DNA from: Hyaloperonospora brassicae
Taxonomy: Eukaryota; Oomycota; Peronosporomycetes; Peronosporales; Peronosporaceae
Length of the DNA stretch: 64,000 nucleotides
Direction of reading: 5' to 3'
NCBI GenBank assembly: GCA_947650285.1
Contig: CANTFL010001141.1
Location: 62,001-126,000, forward strand
The notes under the pieces were generated by a model. The model saw only the letters and a program-made list of their open reading frames with translations. It was not told where the DNA came from and made no database searches. This document shows, in pieces, positions 38,802 through 51,400 of the stretch. The position numbers and the translations under genes are program-made. Positions within the stretch are counted from its first letter, which is position 1. Each line of letters opens with the position of its first letter.

Positions 38802-40322
38802 ATGCAATTGCAAACGACAACAGCTTTACCCACCCCACGCGAACCTGTTCATGTCGTAAACACGCCAAGAGAACCCGTTTTCCCGGCAGATAGTCATCGA
38901 ACATCGACGTTCGCAGCAATGTCGCGTCTTCCTGCCTCGGTAGCACCGTTATGGCCCTGGCCGGGTAAGGCAATCAACGCGAGACCCGAGCCGTCTATTT
39001 CAACGGTAGATGGTTGTGCGGAGCTGCCGACTGATTCCGTGTCATGTGCGACAAGACCTACGCGACATCCTGAATGCAGCCGGTTTGTGTGTCCCGAAGT
39101 GCACTGTGGCAAGCGCTTTCCACGCTCATTCGCACTGCGGCGTCATATGCGCATCCACACAGGGACGAGGCCCTATGTTTGCGACTATTACGGCTGCACG
39201 CAGCGGTTTAATACATCTGGGAACCTCAGCCGCCACAAGCGCATCCACAGCGGCGAACGTCCGTATCCCTGCAGCGTTGAGACGTGTAACAAGCGCTTCA
39301 ACACGAGTACGAAACTCAAGCGGCATATGCGCGTCCATTATCCGGACGAACAAAACCTCTTTCGGTGTGCAGAGCCTGCATGTGCGTGGACCTGTGCCAA
39401 TTACAAAGAGTACGTCCAGCATCAAAATCTGCACGCAACTGGTCACGAAAAGTGTACCGACGCTTCGAACGAGTCAATGACGATTGACGACAGTAATCGA
39501 TCGGACACTGTCAACTCCGAGAAGGAAACATTGGCGTGTGCCGCTTCTGCCGCGCCCATGGATGTGATGCACTCACGCTCTGAGCCCCATCATATCGAAG
39601 TTCCGCTACAAATGTCGCTTTCAGCTGAAAAGGAGGACTCTAGCCGGCATGATGGTGCTCACGAGATCTTAAATGTGGCCGCTACTAATAGATTGGCAGC
39701 GCAACGTATGATGCATGAGAGTATGCTACATCAAGTTGAAGGCAGCGACTGTCGCCGAATGAAAGACGCGTTCGTATTACCGCACAAGTCGTTCATGGAT
39801 GATCTGGCGTCGCCTCAAGCGGCACTGTGTCTGCCTTTTCCCACCCATTCCTTTCCATCGGAGACCGACGGCGCGCCTCGCAGCACTTTGCTACGGCCAA
39901 CTATTTACGCTGCGCCGATGGAATCGTATCGATATTGCAGCTCTGTGGCATCAAGCAGGCAAATCGAGATAACAACGTCGATTGACTGGAACTACGCCCC
40001 AGTGAGCTGCTACACTTCGATCCAGGCACCGTGCTCGGCATATCTTCGAGGTGGTGGAACTAACGTGCGTGCGCGATCGTACCAGCCAGCATCAAGGACG
40101 TCGACGGCAATCATGTCTACGTCAGATCAGCAGTACACGCATCCAGTCAGGCATGGAGACATGGACCCATGCGACTTCTCTTCGCCACAGGGCGGACGGC
40201 AGTTACCGCTGTATATACGCATGCACTCGCAGGTGATAGCTGGCTACAGAGGTATTTCCATGCCGCCTGAGTTTACGGGCGAGGAGCTTAGAGCTGTGCT
40301 CGAGTTGGTGAAGGATTCGTGA
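38802..40322 (+). CDS. C2H2 zinc-finger protein, four fingers
   Basis: An uninterrupted 506-codon frame. Residues 1-95 are Pro/Thr-rich and probably disordered. Four consecutive C2H2 fingers follow, each C-x4-C-x12-H-x3-H: C97/C102/H115/H119, C127/C132/H145/H149, C157/C162/H175/H179 and C189/C194/H207/H211. The first two linkers are TGTRPY and SGERPY, close to the canonical TGEKPY, as in sequence-specific DNA-binding fingers of the Zic/Gli/TFIIIA style. The remaining 290 residues are Ser/Met/His-rich with no recognised domain and end in a short helix-like EFTGEELRAVLELVKDS segment. The product is most likely a nuclear transcription regulator; target unknown. A later in-frame Met at residue 40 could be an alternative start. 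No intron is required. It is the best host gene in the window. Confidence 0.9.
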   Translation: MQLQTTTALPTPREPVHVVNTPREPVFPADSHRTSTFAAMSRLPASVAPLWPWPGKAINARPEPSISTVDGCAELPTDSVSCATRPTRHPECSRFVCPEVHCGKRFPRSFALRRHMRIHTGTRPYVCDYYGCTQRFNTSGNLSRHKRIHSGERPYPCSVETCNKRFNTSTKLKRHMRVHYPDEQNLFRCAEPACAWTCANYKEYVQHQNLHATGHEKCTDASNESMTIDDSNRSDTVNSEKETLACAASAAPMDVMHSRSEPHHIEVPLQMSLSAEKEDSSRHDGAHEILNVAATNRLAAQRMMHESMLHQVEGSDCRRMKDAFVLPHKSFMDDLASPQAALCLPFPTHSFPSETDGAPRSTLLRPTIYAAPMESYRYCSSVASSRQIEITTSIDWNYAPVSCYTSIQAPCSAYLRGGGTNVRARSYQPASRTSTAIMSTSDQQYTHPVRHGDMDPCDFSSPQGGRQLPLYIRMHSQVIAGYRGISMPPEFTGEELRAVLELVKDS

Positions 40323-43300
40323 GTCGCAGAGCAGGTCTACTGAAAAGCGACGATCATGAACGCTTGTGGAACTTGGATCTGGTTGCTAATGCAGTGAGAC
40401 CAGTCAACTTTCTAGGGAATGCGCCGCAGGGATGATCATGTAGATATACGATCGTCATGGCCGAACTACCCTCGGCCTGTGTCTAGTTATCACACTAGAG
40501 CTACTTGCTTTGGTGGCCAATGCGTATATATTAGACCAAGGTCAATAGCAGACGCGCAACTGCAACACATCAGCTGAATCGGAAAGCTTATGCGCTGCGC
40601 TGGATGCAATTACAACGATCGTGTCACGGCTACAAGAAGTACAACAATGTTTTTTGTCTTGTGGCCACGATCAGGGTGCGGCAGTACATCGACACGACTG
40701 ACGATTCGCGTTTATTTTGCATCCACGTTCCGACTCGCATGTCCAGACGTAAGCATGTGGATGTCCGACCTAGTTTTGGTCTCTGTACACACGATGACTT
40801 GCGGTCGCCGAGATAAACAATAAGGTAAATCGCACCATATCCTGATCGCTTGTCATGGGTACGATGCTGTTGAACGTGCAAGCGTTACCAGGTATTAAAC
40901 GCTACAGTACTGGCGCTAATTAGAAGAGATCAAGGAACACATATTGCGGACATGCTCTTGCGCAGAGGTCTGCTGGCCGAATCTCATGTACTGCTGGACA
41001 GAGGAACGCTGAGAGTCGAGAAGCATGTACGACTTCCTCGCACACGGAGCACGCAGATAGGAAAAATAGCTGATGCTGTTTACTTCCAATCTCCTCTTCA
41101 TGCTGATAGTATGCCACATGCGCGAGAGTGACAATGCTATACACTAAGCCGTTCTTCGTAAGACTAGCTTGAGGGTGCAACTGAAGTGATTGACGTGCCA
41201 CAAGTACGTCTGCTTGTATGGCATTACAAAGTAGCTCGACAACTATGCAACACCGCACCCAAAATGACAAGTCCTGGCTGATCACTGTACTTGCAAGAGG
41301 AATGGCGTTGCTAATCAGACTTAAAAAGGGTGGGCAATCGCACAGATTCGTCACTTTGGCCCAAAGTCACCGCATGACGAGCTTCGGCTGGCGGATCCCA
41401 GTGCTTGTTTAGGCTCGCGTATGAACTGGTCGATATTCAACTGATGCAAATTGCCGATGTTCTGATGTAACTCATTTCGATCGATGACTGGCGTTGCGGT
41501 GTCGCTATGACGTCTGGGCGCTCGTACAATGACTCATAAGTCAATGTTAGGAGAAATCTGACTCTCCAATGCATACAAATGTATGCTACCGGTGGTGATG
41601 GATCATCTTGTAAGCGGAATGTTTGACGTGTCATTGCAAACAAAGTAGTACGAACAGTAAGCTTCATCATTGCTAATGTTTGACAAGTTTATAGTCGTAT
41701 CCTGTATTTGCCCTTCGTGGCACCAGAGCAAAGGACAAAGTCGGGAAGCTCAACTTCTGAAACGAGAAATAACAGCTCTCGGTAAACACTTGCTTCTCAA
41801 TGCGCAATGCGCTTTACCGAGTGACCGTATAGAACATGCTGTAACAGACTTATTCTTTTGCAAACATCGTGGCGAACTAAGGATGGCTTGAGCCAAGGCT
41901 AAACCAAAATAACATGGGAGGCTACTATCTACTCGCGCGCAAGAATAGGAGTAGCTAATAAACTGAAGCGTCGATATGACACCGTCGGTCGTTCCTGACT
42001 GTAATTTGAGTATAACTGGTACTCCGACCATTTTGTGGGTCAATGTAAATTTATATTGCACCACATAAGTAATTACTAAACGTCAGGTCGGGGACGAAAT
42101 TGACATTTTCGATCATACATGTAATGTAGCAAATTATAACAAAAAACTTCCTTCGGAGTTGGGGTACCGCCTCATTCTTTGTTTCCATAACTACATAGAT
42201 TTACATCGTGAGGTTGCTGACACGCCGGTAACGTTGTCACATGACACATCAGCTCAATGATGCGAGCATCATATTAAATGTCTCGCAGGTAGAGCGGCTT
42301 TGTTAACGATGTTTCGCATAATGATGCATCAGTGTGGTGTTTTGTATCACATGTTCGATGTGAAATAACAATACCGAAATGCTTCGCTAACGTACACTAT
42401 GCAAACAACCGCAGAAAACAATATTGCGTCTATATACGCACCATCCATACTCCCATATCCATATCAACGCCGATATCACCATTACCATCAGCAGCCCATT
42501 TTATGTGACGACCACAATAGTCCATCGGTATTTGTGTGTTACGACAACGTGCCAATGTTTTTGATGTGCCTGCAAGTATTCGCGTGACCACGTGCAATTG
42601 TACCAGAGTAATTTCGTAAGCTATTCCTAAGCTTGTCTCGATTAATGTTGCTTGCCTATACGTTATCAAATCATGCCTTAATAGTACCTTGAACAACTTA
42701 CAGAGCATTGTGTACGCGCCACTTAAACACGGCGGTGTCTCGTTTGACCCATTTTAGACCATTTGGCCGAAACGACAGCTGCACATTGTTGTATTGAGAT
42801 CCATAAAAGCTGACGAAAAGAACTGAAAGCAAGACGGCCGGTCTGACTTCAAAACGGTACACAACAGTGTAAAGATCTGCGGAAGAATCGGCGCACCTGC
42901 CCTTTTGTCGTTATAGGGCATCTATGTTTTATATGTAAGCAAGAAGAGAGGCATATTACATATACTTGCATGCGTATGCATGATTTCAGGCATGTATAAA
43001 TTTGGTCGATTAGTATACATCAGTACTGCAGTTTGTATGAATTATAACGTTGTGTATTATGTTATCGGTGATTGTTGAGTGCATGATTTGTCACTAACAT
43101 GCATGCATGTATACATATTCCAACATCATCGATTAACCCGCCAGTGTTTGTATAGCACGATATAGGGGTACAATGCACACGCATTGTTACTTGTCGCTGT
43201 CATTACGTTTGATGAGAACTCAAATTTGACAAACAAGTAATGAACATTGAAAGTTCGTCACACAATAACTGTCCTACGCATACCAAATACTAAGTTTTGA

Positions 43301-44988
43301 ATTAATCGTGACAGAGCAGCCATATGGCGAATGTCGACGAAGAAGTTGAGTAAACAGCGTGATGCCAATCAGATAGCGCGATCCAATTCACAGGTGGTGA
43401 CTAGGTCTATAAAAGCCGGAAACAAGGAAGAGCGAATCAGTTGTTGCACGTGCCACGTGCGTGCATAGATCGTAATGTAGAAGGCACTAGAAGTCTCTAC
43501 CGAAAAACACAGGTCTGGTTTCAAATATCACCCATTTAATTCACAAATTCTATTTATCATTGAAAATTATGTCTACCGCGATTTCGTCCATTGGCGTTTT
43601 ACAGAAGAACATTGGTATTGCAAGTGATCGCGATTTATCATTTTTATATTATTTTTGATATTTGTAGTGTCTTTGATCTGAGACGATAGAGATGTATGCT
43701 AAAAATGCCAAAAGCCCTAGATATTTACCGTTGACGCGTGGACTACCTATTGTCAATATCCCTTATCATTTATTAAACATAACAGTACTAATGGAACAAT
43801 TGACTTTATATGAATTATAATGCCGCTGTAATACACCTTTAATTTACTATTCAATTCAGACAAATATGTATTATCAGAGACGTATAGAAGGCGCTTCGAG
43901 ATGGCTGACTTACAATTCTGCTCACAAAAGAGTATATACAAGTATTTATGTGACAATGCAACAAATTGGATTCGGATCAAGAGAATATCTTATCTCCTGA
44001 TCTTTAGATTTGACGCCGACCGTGCTGGCTAGACTATATATTAATGAGATAGGTGTATATTATTATGTCAAATATACAATCAGTCTTATAAATGAAAAAG
44101 TATTTTATCTCACATAGATTTTTTAAAATCATCGATTTGTCCTTGGTGCAGTGCTTACTTTAACCTCATTTCTTTTTTTCTTGACTAAGCCAAAAACATG
44201 ATGTCGTGCTCAAAACTACGATTCATTTAAATATACCCCGTAATTTATTGGGATGGTTGTTACGCCCCTCAACTTTCCCTTCGTTTACAACGATATATAC
44301 TTGTACTAACCTCTATTCGTGTATCGTTTCACCCTGAACATTAATTGTGTACGGGCAATAACAGCGCACATCAGATATTAGTATTTCTTACAGTTCTCAA
44401 CCGCGGCTCTCTGGTGATTAAATATTTTCTGCCTCGTTGAAGTCTAGTTGCGACGAACTTCGAGCTTAATAAATGACTAGGTCACTATTAGGAAAGACAG
44501 TCATTAGTTCAAGGGCGACCTATACTCGTCAGCATGGACTCAACTCGTGTTCAATCCGCATACTCGTGGCTTACAACGATGACGCCATTAACCTCGTAAA
44601 TTATTGAAAGTTATACATTAGATATCCACGACAAGGCAACACATGGAGAGTGGTATGTTGTATAGTGTATTAAGGTGTGGTACCATCTAAAATTTAGCCC
44701 TATGAGACAGCGTGTAGCTTTTCAGGAGTGCGATGGGGCTTGTATAACAACCCTAGTCATTCGATTCGTATTTGTTAAGTAAATCTACTTGTGATCATAT
44801 TGTAGATGTAGAAAACTCACACATAAGCTAGCAAAGTTAAAGCGACATGCTGGGTGGTAAAACAAGATCGATGAGATTACCTTGGTGTAGATTATGCCCT
44901 CATTTATCAAAGCATACTTTGGAATTGTACGGGGAATTATTCAAGCAAATATGAATGCCTAAAATACAATTTTTTTACAGAATATACA
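40323..44988. other. Intergenic, no supported gene
   Basis: The first 2.4 kb is GC-balanced, the remainder AT-rich. Open frames are under 145 codons, overlapping and without domains. A segment at about 40880-41060 resembles one at about 63315-63500, so at least part is dispersed repeat. Nothing else could be identified. Confidence 0.55.
40880..41060 (+). repeat. Dispersed repeat, copy 1
   Basis: A core of TACAGT.CTG.CG..., then GA.CAAGGAACACA and CGGACATGCTC is shared in the same orientation with 63315-63500 over roughly 180 bp at about 60% identity by eye. On the minus strand both encode a similar EHVR-x-x-CSL peptide, hinting at a common protein-coding ancestor, but no domain is recognised. 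Confidence 0.55.
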
Positions 44989-44990
44989 TA

Positions 44991-45006
44991 CACTCACCCC
45001 TCTCTA
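44991..45006 (+). repeat. Tigger left TIR
   Basis: Sixteen bases identical to the inverted right end. A further AAGAGAC motif occurs twice just inside (45006-45026), which looks like a small local duplication relative to the right arm. Confidence 0.9.
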
Positions 45007-45695
45007 AGAGACTCGCTATAAGAGACATCCTCTATATAAGGGTCACAGTGTCGCCGAACCTTTCAAACTATATAGGAAGTTGTATACCGTTCTCTACATT
45101 AGCGAGTAAGATGTAAGACACGAAAAACACTCTCTATATGACTCACTACCCTTACTTCTGATGCTGAAAGATACGTGGTATATGATGTGACAGCTGTTCT
45201 GGCCGAAGAGATGAACTAAACCTATATAGCAACGTCATAGAACCACAGAAGTTCCCTAGGGAAAGACATAGATCATGTCATAATAGGCGAGCTTATAAGG
45301 CCCATATTACTGATGAGGTCATGACGACAGATACAGAAGACGAAATTTTATAACTTCTTAAGGCAATAGATAGGGAGAACTTGAATTTAATTTTTGTAAT
45401 TAATCGAGAACGCCACTGATACAACACGTCCACCCAAGAACATTAAGCCCGTGCAACCAATGAGTTCAACAAAGCGAGTATCTATCTATTTAGATAGGAA
45501 GTACGAGGTCTCAAACTATGCGAAGGACGCCCAAACATCATTTTTTGCGAAGTGCAGCATTATTTAAGCATTCAGTTCTAGCACAGAATTACTAAATTAA
45601 CGGCGCATCGGCTCATGGCCATGAAAAAAACCTACTTTGAGGGCCTTAATTCCAATGTATAAAAGAAACGACGCGTAAAGCATCATGATTTCGAG

Positions 45696-46958
45696 ATGGA
45701 ACTGCGAAATTTAGTCCTCGAGCGCAAGAATGACGAATTATCCGAAGATCTGGTCCTGGAGAAAGCAGACCGACTGCGAGTGAGTCATGATATCAAAGAT
45801 TGCAATATCAAGCTTTCCTTGGGCTGGATTCAGAGTTTCAAGAAGCGGAACAACATCAAAAGCCGCGCTTTGAAAGGCGAGAGCAGGGGCTTATATATCG
45901 AGGTTGTGCAAGCAGCAAAGTCTGAGATCCGATCTCTGAATAAACAGCATTCTCCGAGTGATGTATATAATTTTGATGATACAGCATTATTTTAGGACTT
46001 GCCACCGAACAAAACCCTATTCACGGTTCGGAACAACGGCAACAAGAGCTTCAAGTCACGCGTAACAGTTACTTTGTGCTGCAAAGCAAGTCGCTCTAAA
46101 AAATCTGAAGACCATGGTCATCGGGAGTTCAAAAAGATAATTTTTTTTATATTTAGAGATCAAAAAGCGTGGCATCGTAGACGCTGCAAACTCAAACGCC
46201 TGGATGACTGTAATTATCTTTGATAAGTGTGTGCATCAGTTTAATCTTCGAATGCATGGTCGCAAAGTCCTGCTACTTCTCGATAATACTTTCAATAACA
46301 AGGTAATACGAGAACTCAATAACGTCAATGTGGTATTTTTTACGCCTAGCATGACTTCCACTATCCAGCCGCTCGATGCAGGTACGCATTAATCTTACAA
46401 TTTATATATGTGCGTTTTAAATCTACATTAATCTCCTCACCTAAATGTATGTTATATAGGTATCATCCGATCGTTTTATCTCGCATCAAAAAAACTTCAT
46501 ATGCGATGGCGCATGAATCTGATCGAAGAAAAAATGGAACGCAGACTTCATATCCTAGAAGCCATTGAGTTTGCAGCTGAGAGCTGGAACAGTATTGGTG
46601 GGGAGATCTTCCAAAGTTGCTGGATCAAGAGTGGGATCATTGAAGCGTCACAGGTTGCGGATTTGCGTGCACAAAACGACTGTCGACAGTCCAGCCCCTC
46701 CTTCCAACAAGGCTGCTACGATCTGGCTGATATGTTATAAAAGCTTGGTGTAAACGTTAGCGTGGATGACAATATAGAAATCGAGGCTTACGAACAGATT
46801 TACGGAGAACAAGGAGCTCTGATTAAATCAGATTTGGAGCCCGAGGAAGCCGAAAGCTACGAAGATCAAGCGCCTGTCAGTGCAAAAAAGCACTTAAGTG
46901 CATCCTGCTTTGCGTTCGTACTTCATACGCTCAGACAAGGACTCTCGAATCATACAGT
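45696..46958 (+). pseudogene. pogo/Tigger transposase, broken
   Basis: Successive plus-strand frames encode a DDE_1 transposase. LSLGWIQSFKKRNNIKSRAL corresponds to the CENP-B/Tc5-type DNA-binding region (45820-45860). VYNFDDTALF holds the first catalytic Asp just before a TAG stop at 45993-45995. LPPNKTLFTV and RVTVTLCC follow, then a frameshifted stretch, VLLLLDN (second Asp) at about 46270, and FTPSMTSTIQPLDAG at 46340-46381. A 78 bp intron is likely after this. The rest encodes IIRSF and a C-terminal helix-rich part ending near SNHT at 46954, where the LTR-like insertion splits it from its last codons at 48218. A partial HTH-like piece lies upstream near 45465-45540. Stops and frameshifts make it non-functional. 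Confidence 0.85.
46382..46459 (+). other. Probable spliceosomal intron in transposase
   Basis: The conserved Tigger motif IQPLDAG is cut after the first base of the Gly codon. A GT at 46382 and an AG at 46458-46459 delimit 78 AT-rich bases, and joining across them restores GGT followed by IIRSF, the residues that normally follow in this family. Length, GT-AG ends and exact frame restoration agree. Without splicing the frame ends at TAA two codons later. Confidence 0.75.
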
Positions 46959-48213
46959 TGTGTAGAAGCGCAGAGGAATTATGTTGGAAAGTGTGGATCG
47001 CGCCTACCGCATTAAGTGCGATGTCGATTTGATTGGTGGATTGCGCTCGGAGATAGGTCCGTTGGCACGTATGATGGGATCAAACGACTGAGTGACAGAA
47101 AATCACTGTGGAAATTATGCGGATTGATCTACCTAACGGTCAAAAAGGAGAATAGTCAAGGATCGACGACTGACCGATCACGATCCGCGATCAAGGGCTT
47201 AAACCGTCAAGTTACAAGGACCGGATCACTAAAGGGGTGAACATCAACTGGAGTACTGGTTTGCTAACGACAATGAAAAATAGGTGAATATGGAAGTAAG
47301 CTGGAGGAGTAAATCGTCAAGATAATTAAACATGCGAGGTCTCGAAAATAACGGCGATTCGACGGTGGATTCCCGATCATAGAATCGAGAGATTATGATC
47401 CACTATGGGTTTGTAATGCTTGATTGTGTGGACACATACTTGGTGTAAGCCACATACCGCGATTCACTACCGAAGCGATTTACCCCCGAGCGAGCCACCA
47501 CGGAGCGATCCACTACCCGAGCTATCCGCTACGAAGCCATCCTCCACCCGAGTATCTGCTGTGGGCCACATGATTCACGAGGTGAACTACATAGACAGGC
47601 GATACGCAACAGTGGTCTAGCGAACGGATAGGTATAGTCAAAGGTTTTGGATTCGGTTGGTTGACATTAAACAGAATTGAATTTGCAATGACAGACACTC
47701 GTCTTCTTCTCCCGGGCAGAATCTTTGGCCTCCCCTTTAACAGAAATTCATCCGCGTCACTGCAAACTTCGCCTTCGGATGGTTTGTCCAGGCGGCAGAT
47801 CAGTTGTCATCCTCCCAAGTGCGATAGGACGCAGAGAACCGAACGGTTCAGATTCAAGATCGCGAGACGGCTTAAATGGTCAGAAGGCTCGCGGACTACT
47901 CATCACCCTTGGACAAAGGCGACTCTGGGAGAGCGCCTAAGTGTACTTGCGATCGAGTGAAGAATTTCCACTCGATCCGCCCCTACGTTGGCCGGGTAAA
48001 GAATTTCCACCCGATCTACCCCTCTCCCTAAAACGATCAAGTTTAGCCTCAGCTCAAGTCCACCAAGAAGAGCGCACCCCGCCCCACCGACGGGTACACA
48101 AGATGAGCAAGAAGACATAGAGCACGGAATCGGGGTAACTCTCCGTTAGTTGGTTGTCCGGGCGCCAGAGAAGATTGTGATCACAAAGAATTTGTGATCA
48201 CCACTCCACCACA
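46959..48213 (+). repeat. LTR-like insertion, copy B (1.26 kb)
   Basis: Full-length relative of 5882-7104. It begins TGTGTAGAAGCGCAG and ends CCACCACA. The four bases CAGT occur immediately before (46955-46958) and after (48214-48217), a probable target-site duplication, and deletion of the insert plus one CAGT restores a continuous Tigger reading frame. TG...CA ends and a 4 bp duplication suggest a solo LTR. A perfect 11 bp-arm hairpin is present at 48177-48201. A degenerate 15 bp-type array lies at about 47455-47555. No internal ORF has a recognised domain. Confidence 0.78.
48177..48201. repeat. Perfect palindrome in LTR-like repeat B
   Basis: GTGATCACAAA and its exact reverse complement flank GAA, giving an 11 bp stem. 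Copy A has different bases at the same place (a short CTCG/CGAG palindrome), so structure rather than sequence may be conserved, or the two arose independently. Confidence 0.8.
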
Positions 48214-48433
48214 CAGTCAGATCTGGATAAGATGTCGTCGGTTATTCGCAAGAACCGGCACGCTAGGGCAAAAAAGCTCGACATGAGAGACTTCATATAT
48301 TGGAAAACCCTTACATCTGATTATAATCAACTGGCACGCTTTGAAAAATATCATCCAAATTCATCCTTTCAGATTCTCTTTAACAATTTTTTGTAAGACA
48401 CGCTTTGAATATTAGGCACAAAGTTGTCTCTTA

Positions 48434-48449
48434 TAGAGAGGGGTGAGTG
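48434..48449 (-). repeat. Tigger right TIR
   Basis: Inverted copy of the left 16 bp end, followed by the TA target duplicate. The inner extension TATAAGAGACA matches the second AAGAGAC copy inside the left end. Confidence 0.9.
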
Positions 48450-48451
48450 TA

Positions 48452-51400
48452 TGGTCGAATTACTTATATTATTTACTGATAATACCACAAATTCCAAATT
48501 AAATATTCACCTACTTTTTAATACATGCGTAACTAACACGATTAGTGATACCTAAGTCGTTTCGATTACATTCAGACTTTTTTGTATACTTAATCGATAC
48601 AAGTATAGAAGAAGATAACTTGACAGAAACAATTTTAATATTTATCGACTAATCATGGACCCGATGGTCGTTTATACTATTAGGGTAGACAAAATACTAA
48701 TATCTTAATATAGATATGTCGAGCATCTAGCATAATCGTACTGATTTACTGACATCTTCTCCAATCTTTTGGCCCCGTATACATTACAATGATATATTCT
48801 TATCATATTCGTGGCTTAATGAATGCAACTAGAATATTAGTCGGTCCCATTTATTCAGAGAAGTACGAACACAGCGCAATCTTATATTATAGGGATCTTT
48901 CGGTCAGTGTACGACAGTAGGTTTGTCTAATAGTCGGTGGTGATGTATCCTTTTTAGTTTGTCACAGTATGGAAACATTCTACACATCAAAATAGTGGTA
49001 GCGTCGCTTAAGATTGTGGGATGGTGCCAACACCTTTTGGCTAAACATTATTCGTATGTAGTCGGTGTAAACTGATTTGAGATTAGTAAGGCAAGCTCCA
49101 GGTCATCAATCTTATGTGGCTTAACGCTGTTATTCGAAAGTGAACATTATGTAGTAGCTGCTGAACCAACAGCTTCACATAATATGCGATAAGTAGATTT
49201 ACGTTTCACATATGTGAAAACGTGCTTAACGTAGCAATAAGTCTGTATGTATAGAGTCTTGGCATTGACGTAGACACCAATATTGAAAGAGAAGTGAAGG
49301 GTGGAATACCTGTCTTACCGCACGCTTTGACATTATATATAATACTGATGTTTAATTGTAAGGTTGATTCTCTAGGGTAGCGGTGGAGTAGATAACATTT
49401 AAGTTTATAACTGCCGTTTCAAACCCCTCAATGCGCACAATACTCCCTGACGGTGACAATCGCAGTATGAATTCCACAGTAGCTGAAAACCGTGACACTA
49501 CCTCTCAAATCCATGGTTGGAATATACAGGACATAGTGGGTCGTTCGCGTACCCGAATATACCTCACCAAATCAATTTAACTGTTGCTTCGGTAGTCACA
49601 ATCGCATTTCGACGATTTATATGGCATATGTCAATAAAAAATCAAAATCCGTATACCTGTATACTCTGTTGAGATGTCGAGATTTTGTCGAAAAAGGTCA
49701 CAACTATCTGGGGTACGCCCAAATGCGACCTCCGCTATTCAGGAAACGCTTGCTGTGCATGATCATATAAAAGCGCAATGTCGACACAGCAAAGTATTGG
49801 CGCCACAGCAGACCATAAAGTCTTACCTCGATGACAATGACACAAAAAGGGCAAAGTTAACGATGTGCTCAAGCCACATGTTCCTAAGTCTTACCTACTC
49901 TAGATACGTCATGAAGCCAGCATCTCAATCATGTGTCTTCACTGTCAACGTCGAAGCCGAAAGAAAATTAAATTAAGTGCGTCGGCGACACCCACATCGC
50001 AAGCTTAGGAAAATAAGATGCTCCGCGACCGGTACCAACGATATGGTCAAGCTAAAAGAGCTGTTCACGTGCAGCGTTTGCCGCTACTATTCACGATGGC
50101 CGGTTGTTGCTAAGTGGACCAAAAGTCAGCGTAAAATCATTTTTGTTGGCTCAACAGGCTTTGGACGATGCATAAAGCATGTGTGACATCAACGTTTACT
50201 CGAATAATTTCGTCCACCGCACTTGGCCAAATGTTACACAGCATCTACAAATGAACCTATGCACACATGAGTCCATTTATAGATGATATAGGGGGCGATG
50301 TTGCAAGTATACCGCGTATCAGAAAAAAACGATTCCATGAAAGCCAGCACGTTGTATATTCTTTCTCAGAATGGTATGTGCATTGCGTGTCTGTCTGCGC
50401 TATAAATCCTGTGCGGCAAAACTGTGATGGCAATGGATCATACAATTGTAAATTGTCGTACAAGCGACTTTATTATACATCGTGTGACGAAAGATCAGCG
50501 ACATATTAAAATAGCAGTAAACGAGATCAGGATAAAGGCTTTGTACCTTCGCTCATCAAATTGTCACACAGCACGCATAATTGTAAATTCTATGGAACTC
50601 GACCATCGTTCACCGAATGGGTGTGCCGACGTAGTGTGAAATATCAAATGCGAAACGGAATGATAGTATAATATTAACATCACACAGCGCATAAGTGAAT
50701 ATTGCAAGACCCAAACACGCATCAGGTCTTATCACTATTTGTGAGCACGAAAACTTGTCTTCCTTTTTACAATCATGACAATATTGACAGCCCTTTGGGA
50801 CAGGTATTGAACCAGAGCTAATGTGCAGGTGATTAATGTAACTGGTGAAGCTCGCCACAGAATAATGATAGTTATACACAACGATTCCTTAGTAGAAAGC
50901 ATGACTGCGTAAAAAACTTCTTCATCCGGTCTCTCATCATCTTTGAATTGCAGCAATATGTTTGTAGTGCAACGCGGAATATTCTGATGTGCTGCCTCCG
51001 TACCGGTCGCCTGCCGAATGAGGGCAGTGGTGGCTAGGATAAAATTAGTACAATATGGACTTCAATACGACATCTTTTACACGGATAAAAATCGTCATGT
51101 CTGATCTTTCGCCTCAGATCTCCATTAATCAATATTTGATTATGCATACAAAGTCACGAGACGAATGCTGGAGAAGCTCTACATCAACTGGCTTGACGAA
51201 TGTAAAGTACCACTATATTGGTGTTTAATTTTATGCCGTTTGCCGCACGCCACGGAAATGGTCGACGCACGACTGATCCTATGAATTTGCGCGTGATTCG
51301 GGTCGACTGTGAATGTACAGTGAGTAGAAATAAGATTTTAGATGGAGCGTTGGCCTAAAAAGTCGAGTAGCACACAAGTCATGATGCTTTAAAAAGCATA

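Larger units (their letters stand above)
44991..48449 (+). mobile_element. pogo/Tigger-type DNA transposon
   Basis: Perfect 16 bp terminal inverted repeats (CACTCACCCCTCTCTA) lie at 44991-45006 and, inverted, at 48434-48449, each flanked by TA (44989-44990 and 48450-48451), the target duplication of the Tc1/mariner/pogo superfamily. The internal transposase is of the pogo/Tigger (DDE_1) type. Total length is 3459 bp, of which 1255 bp is a later LTR-like insertion; without it and its 4 bp duplication the element is 2200 bp, normal for this family. It sits in AT-rich DNA, is bounded precisely and has a disabled transposase. Confidence 0.9.
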
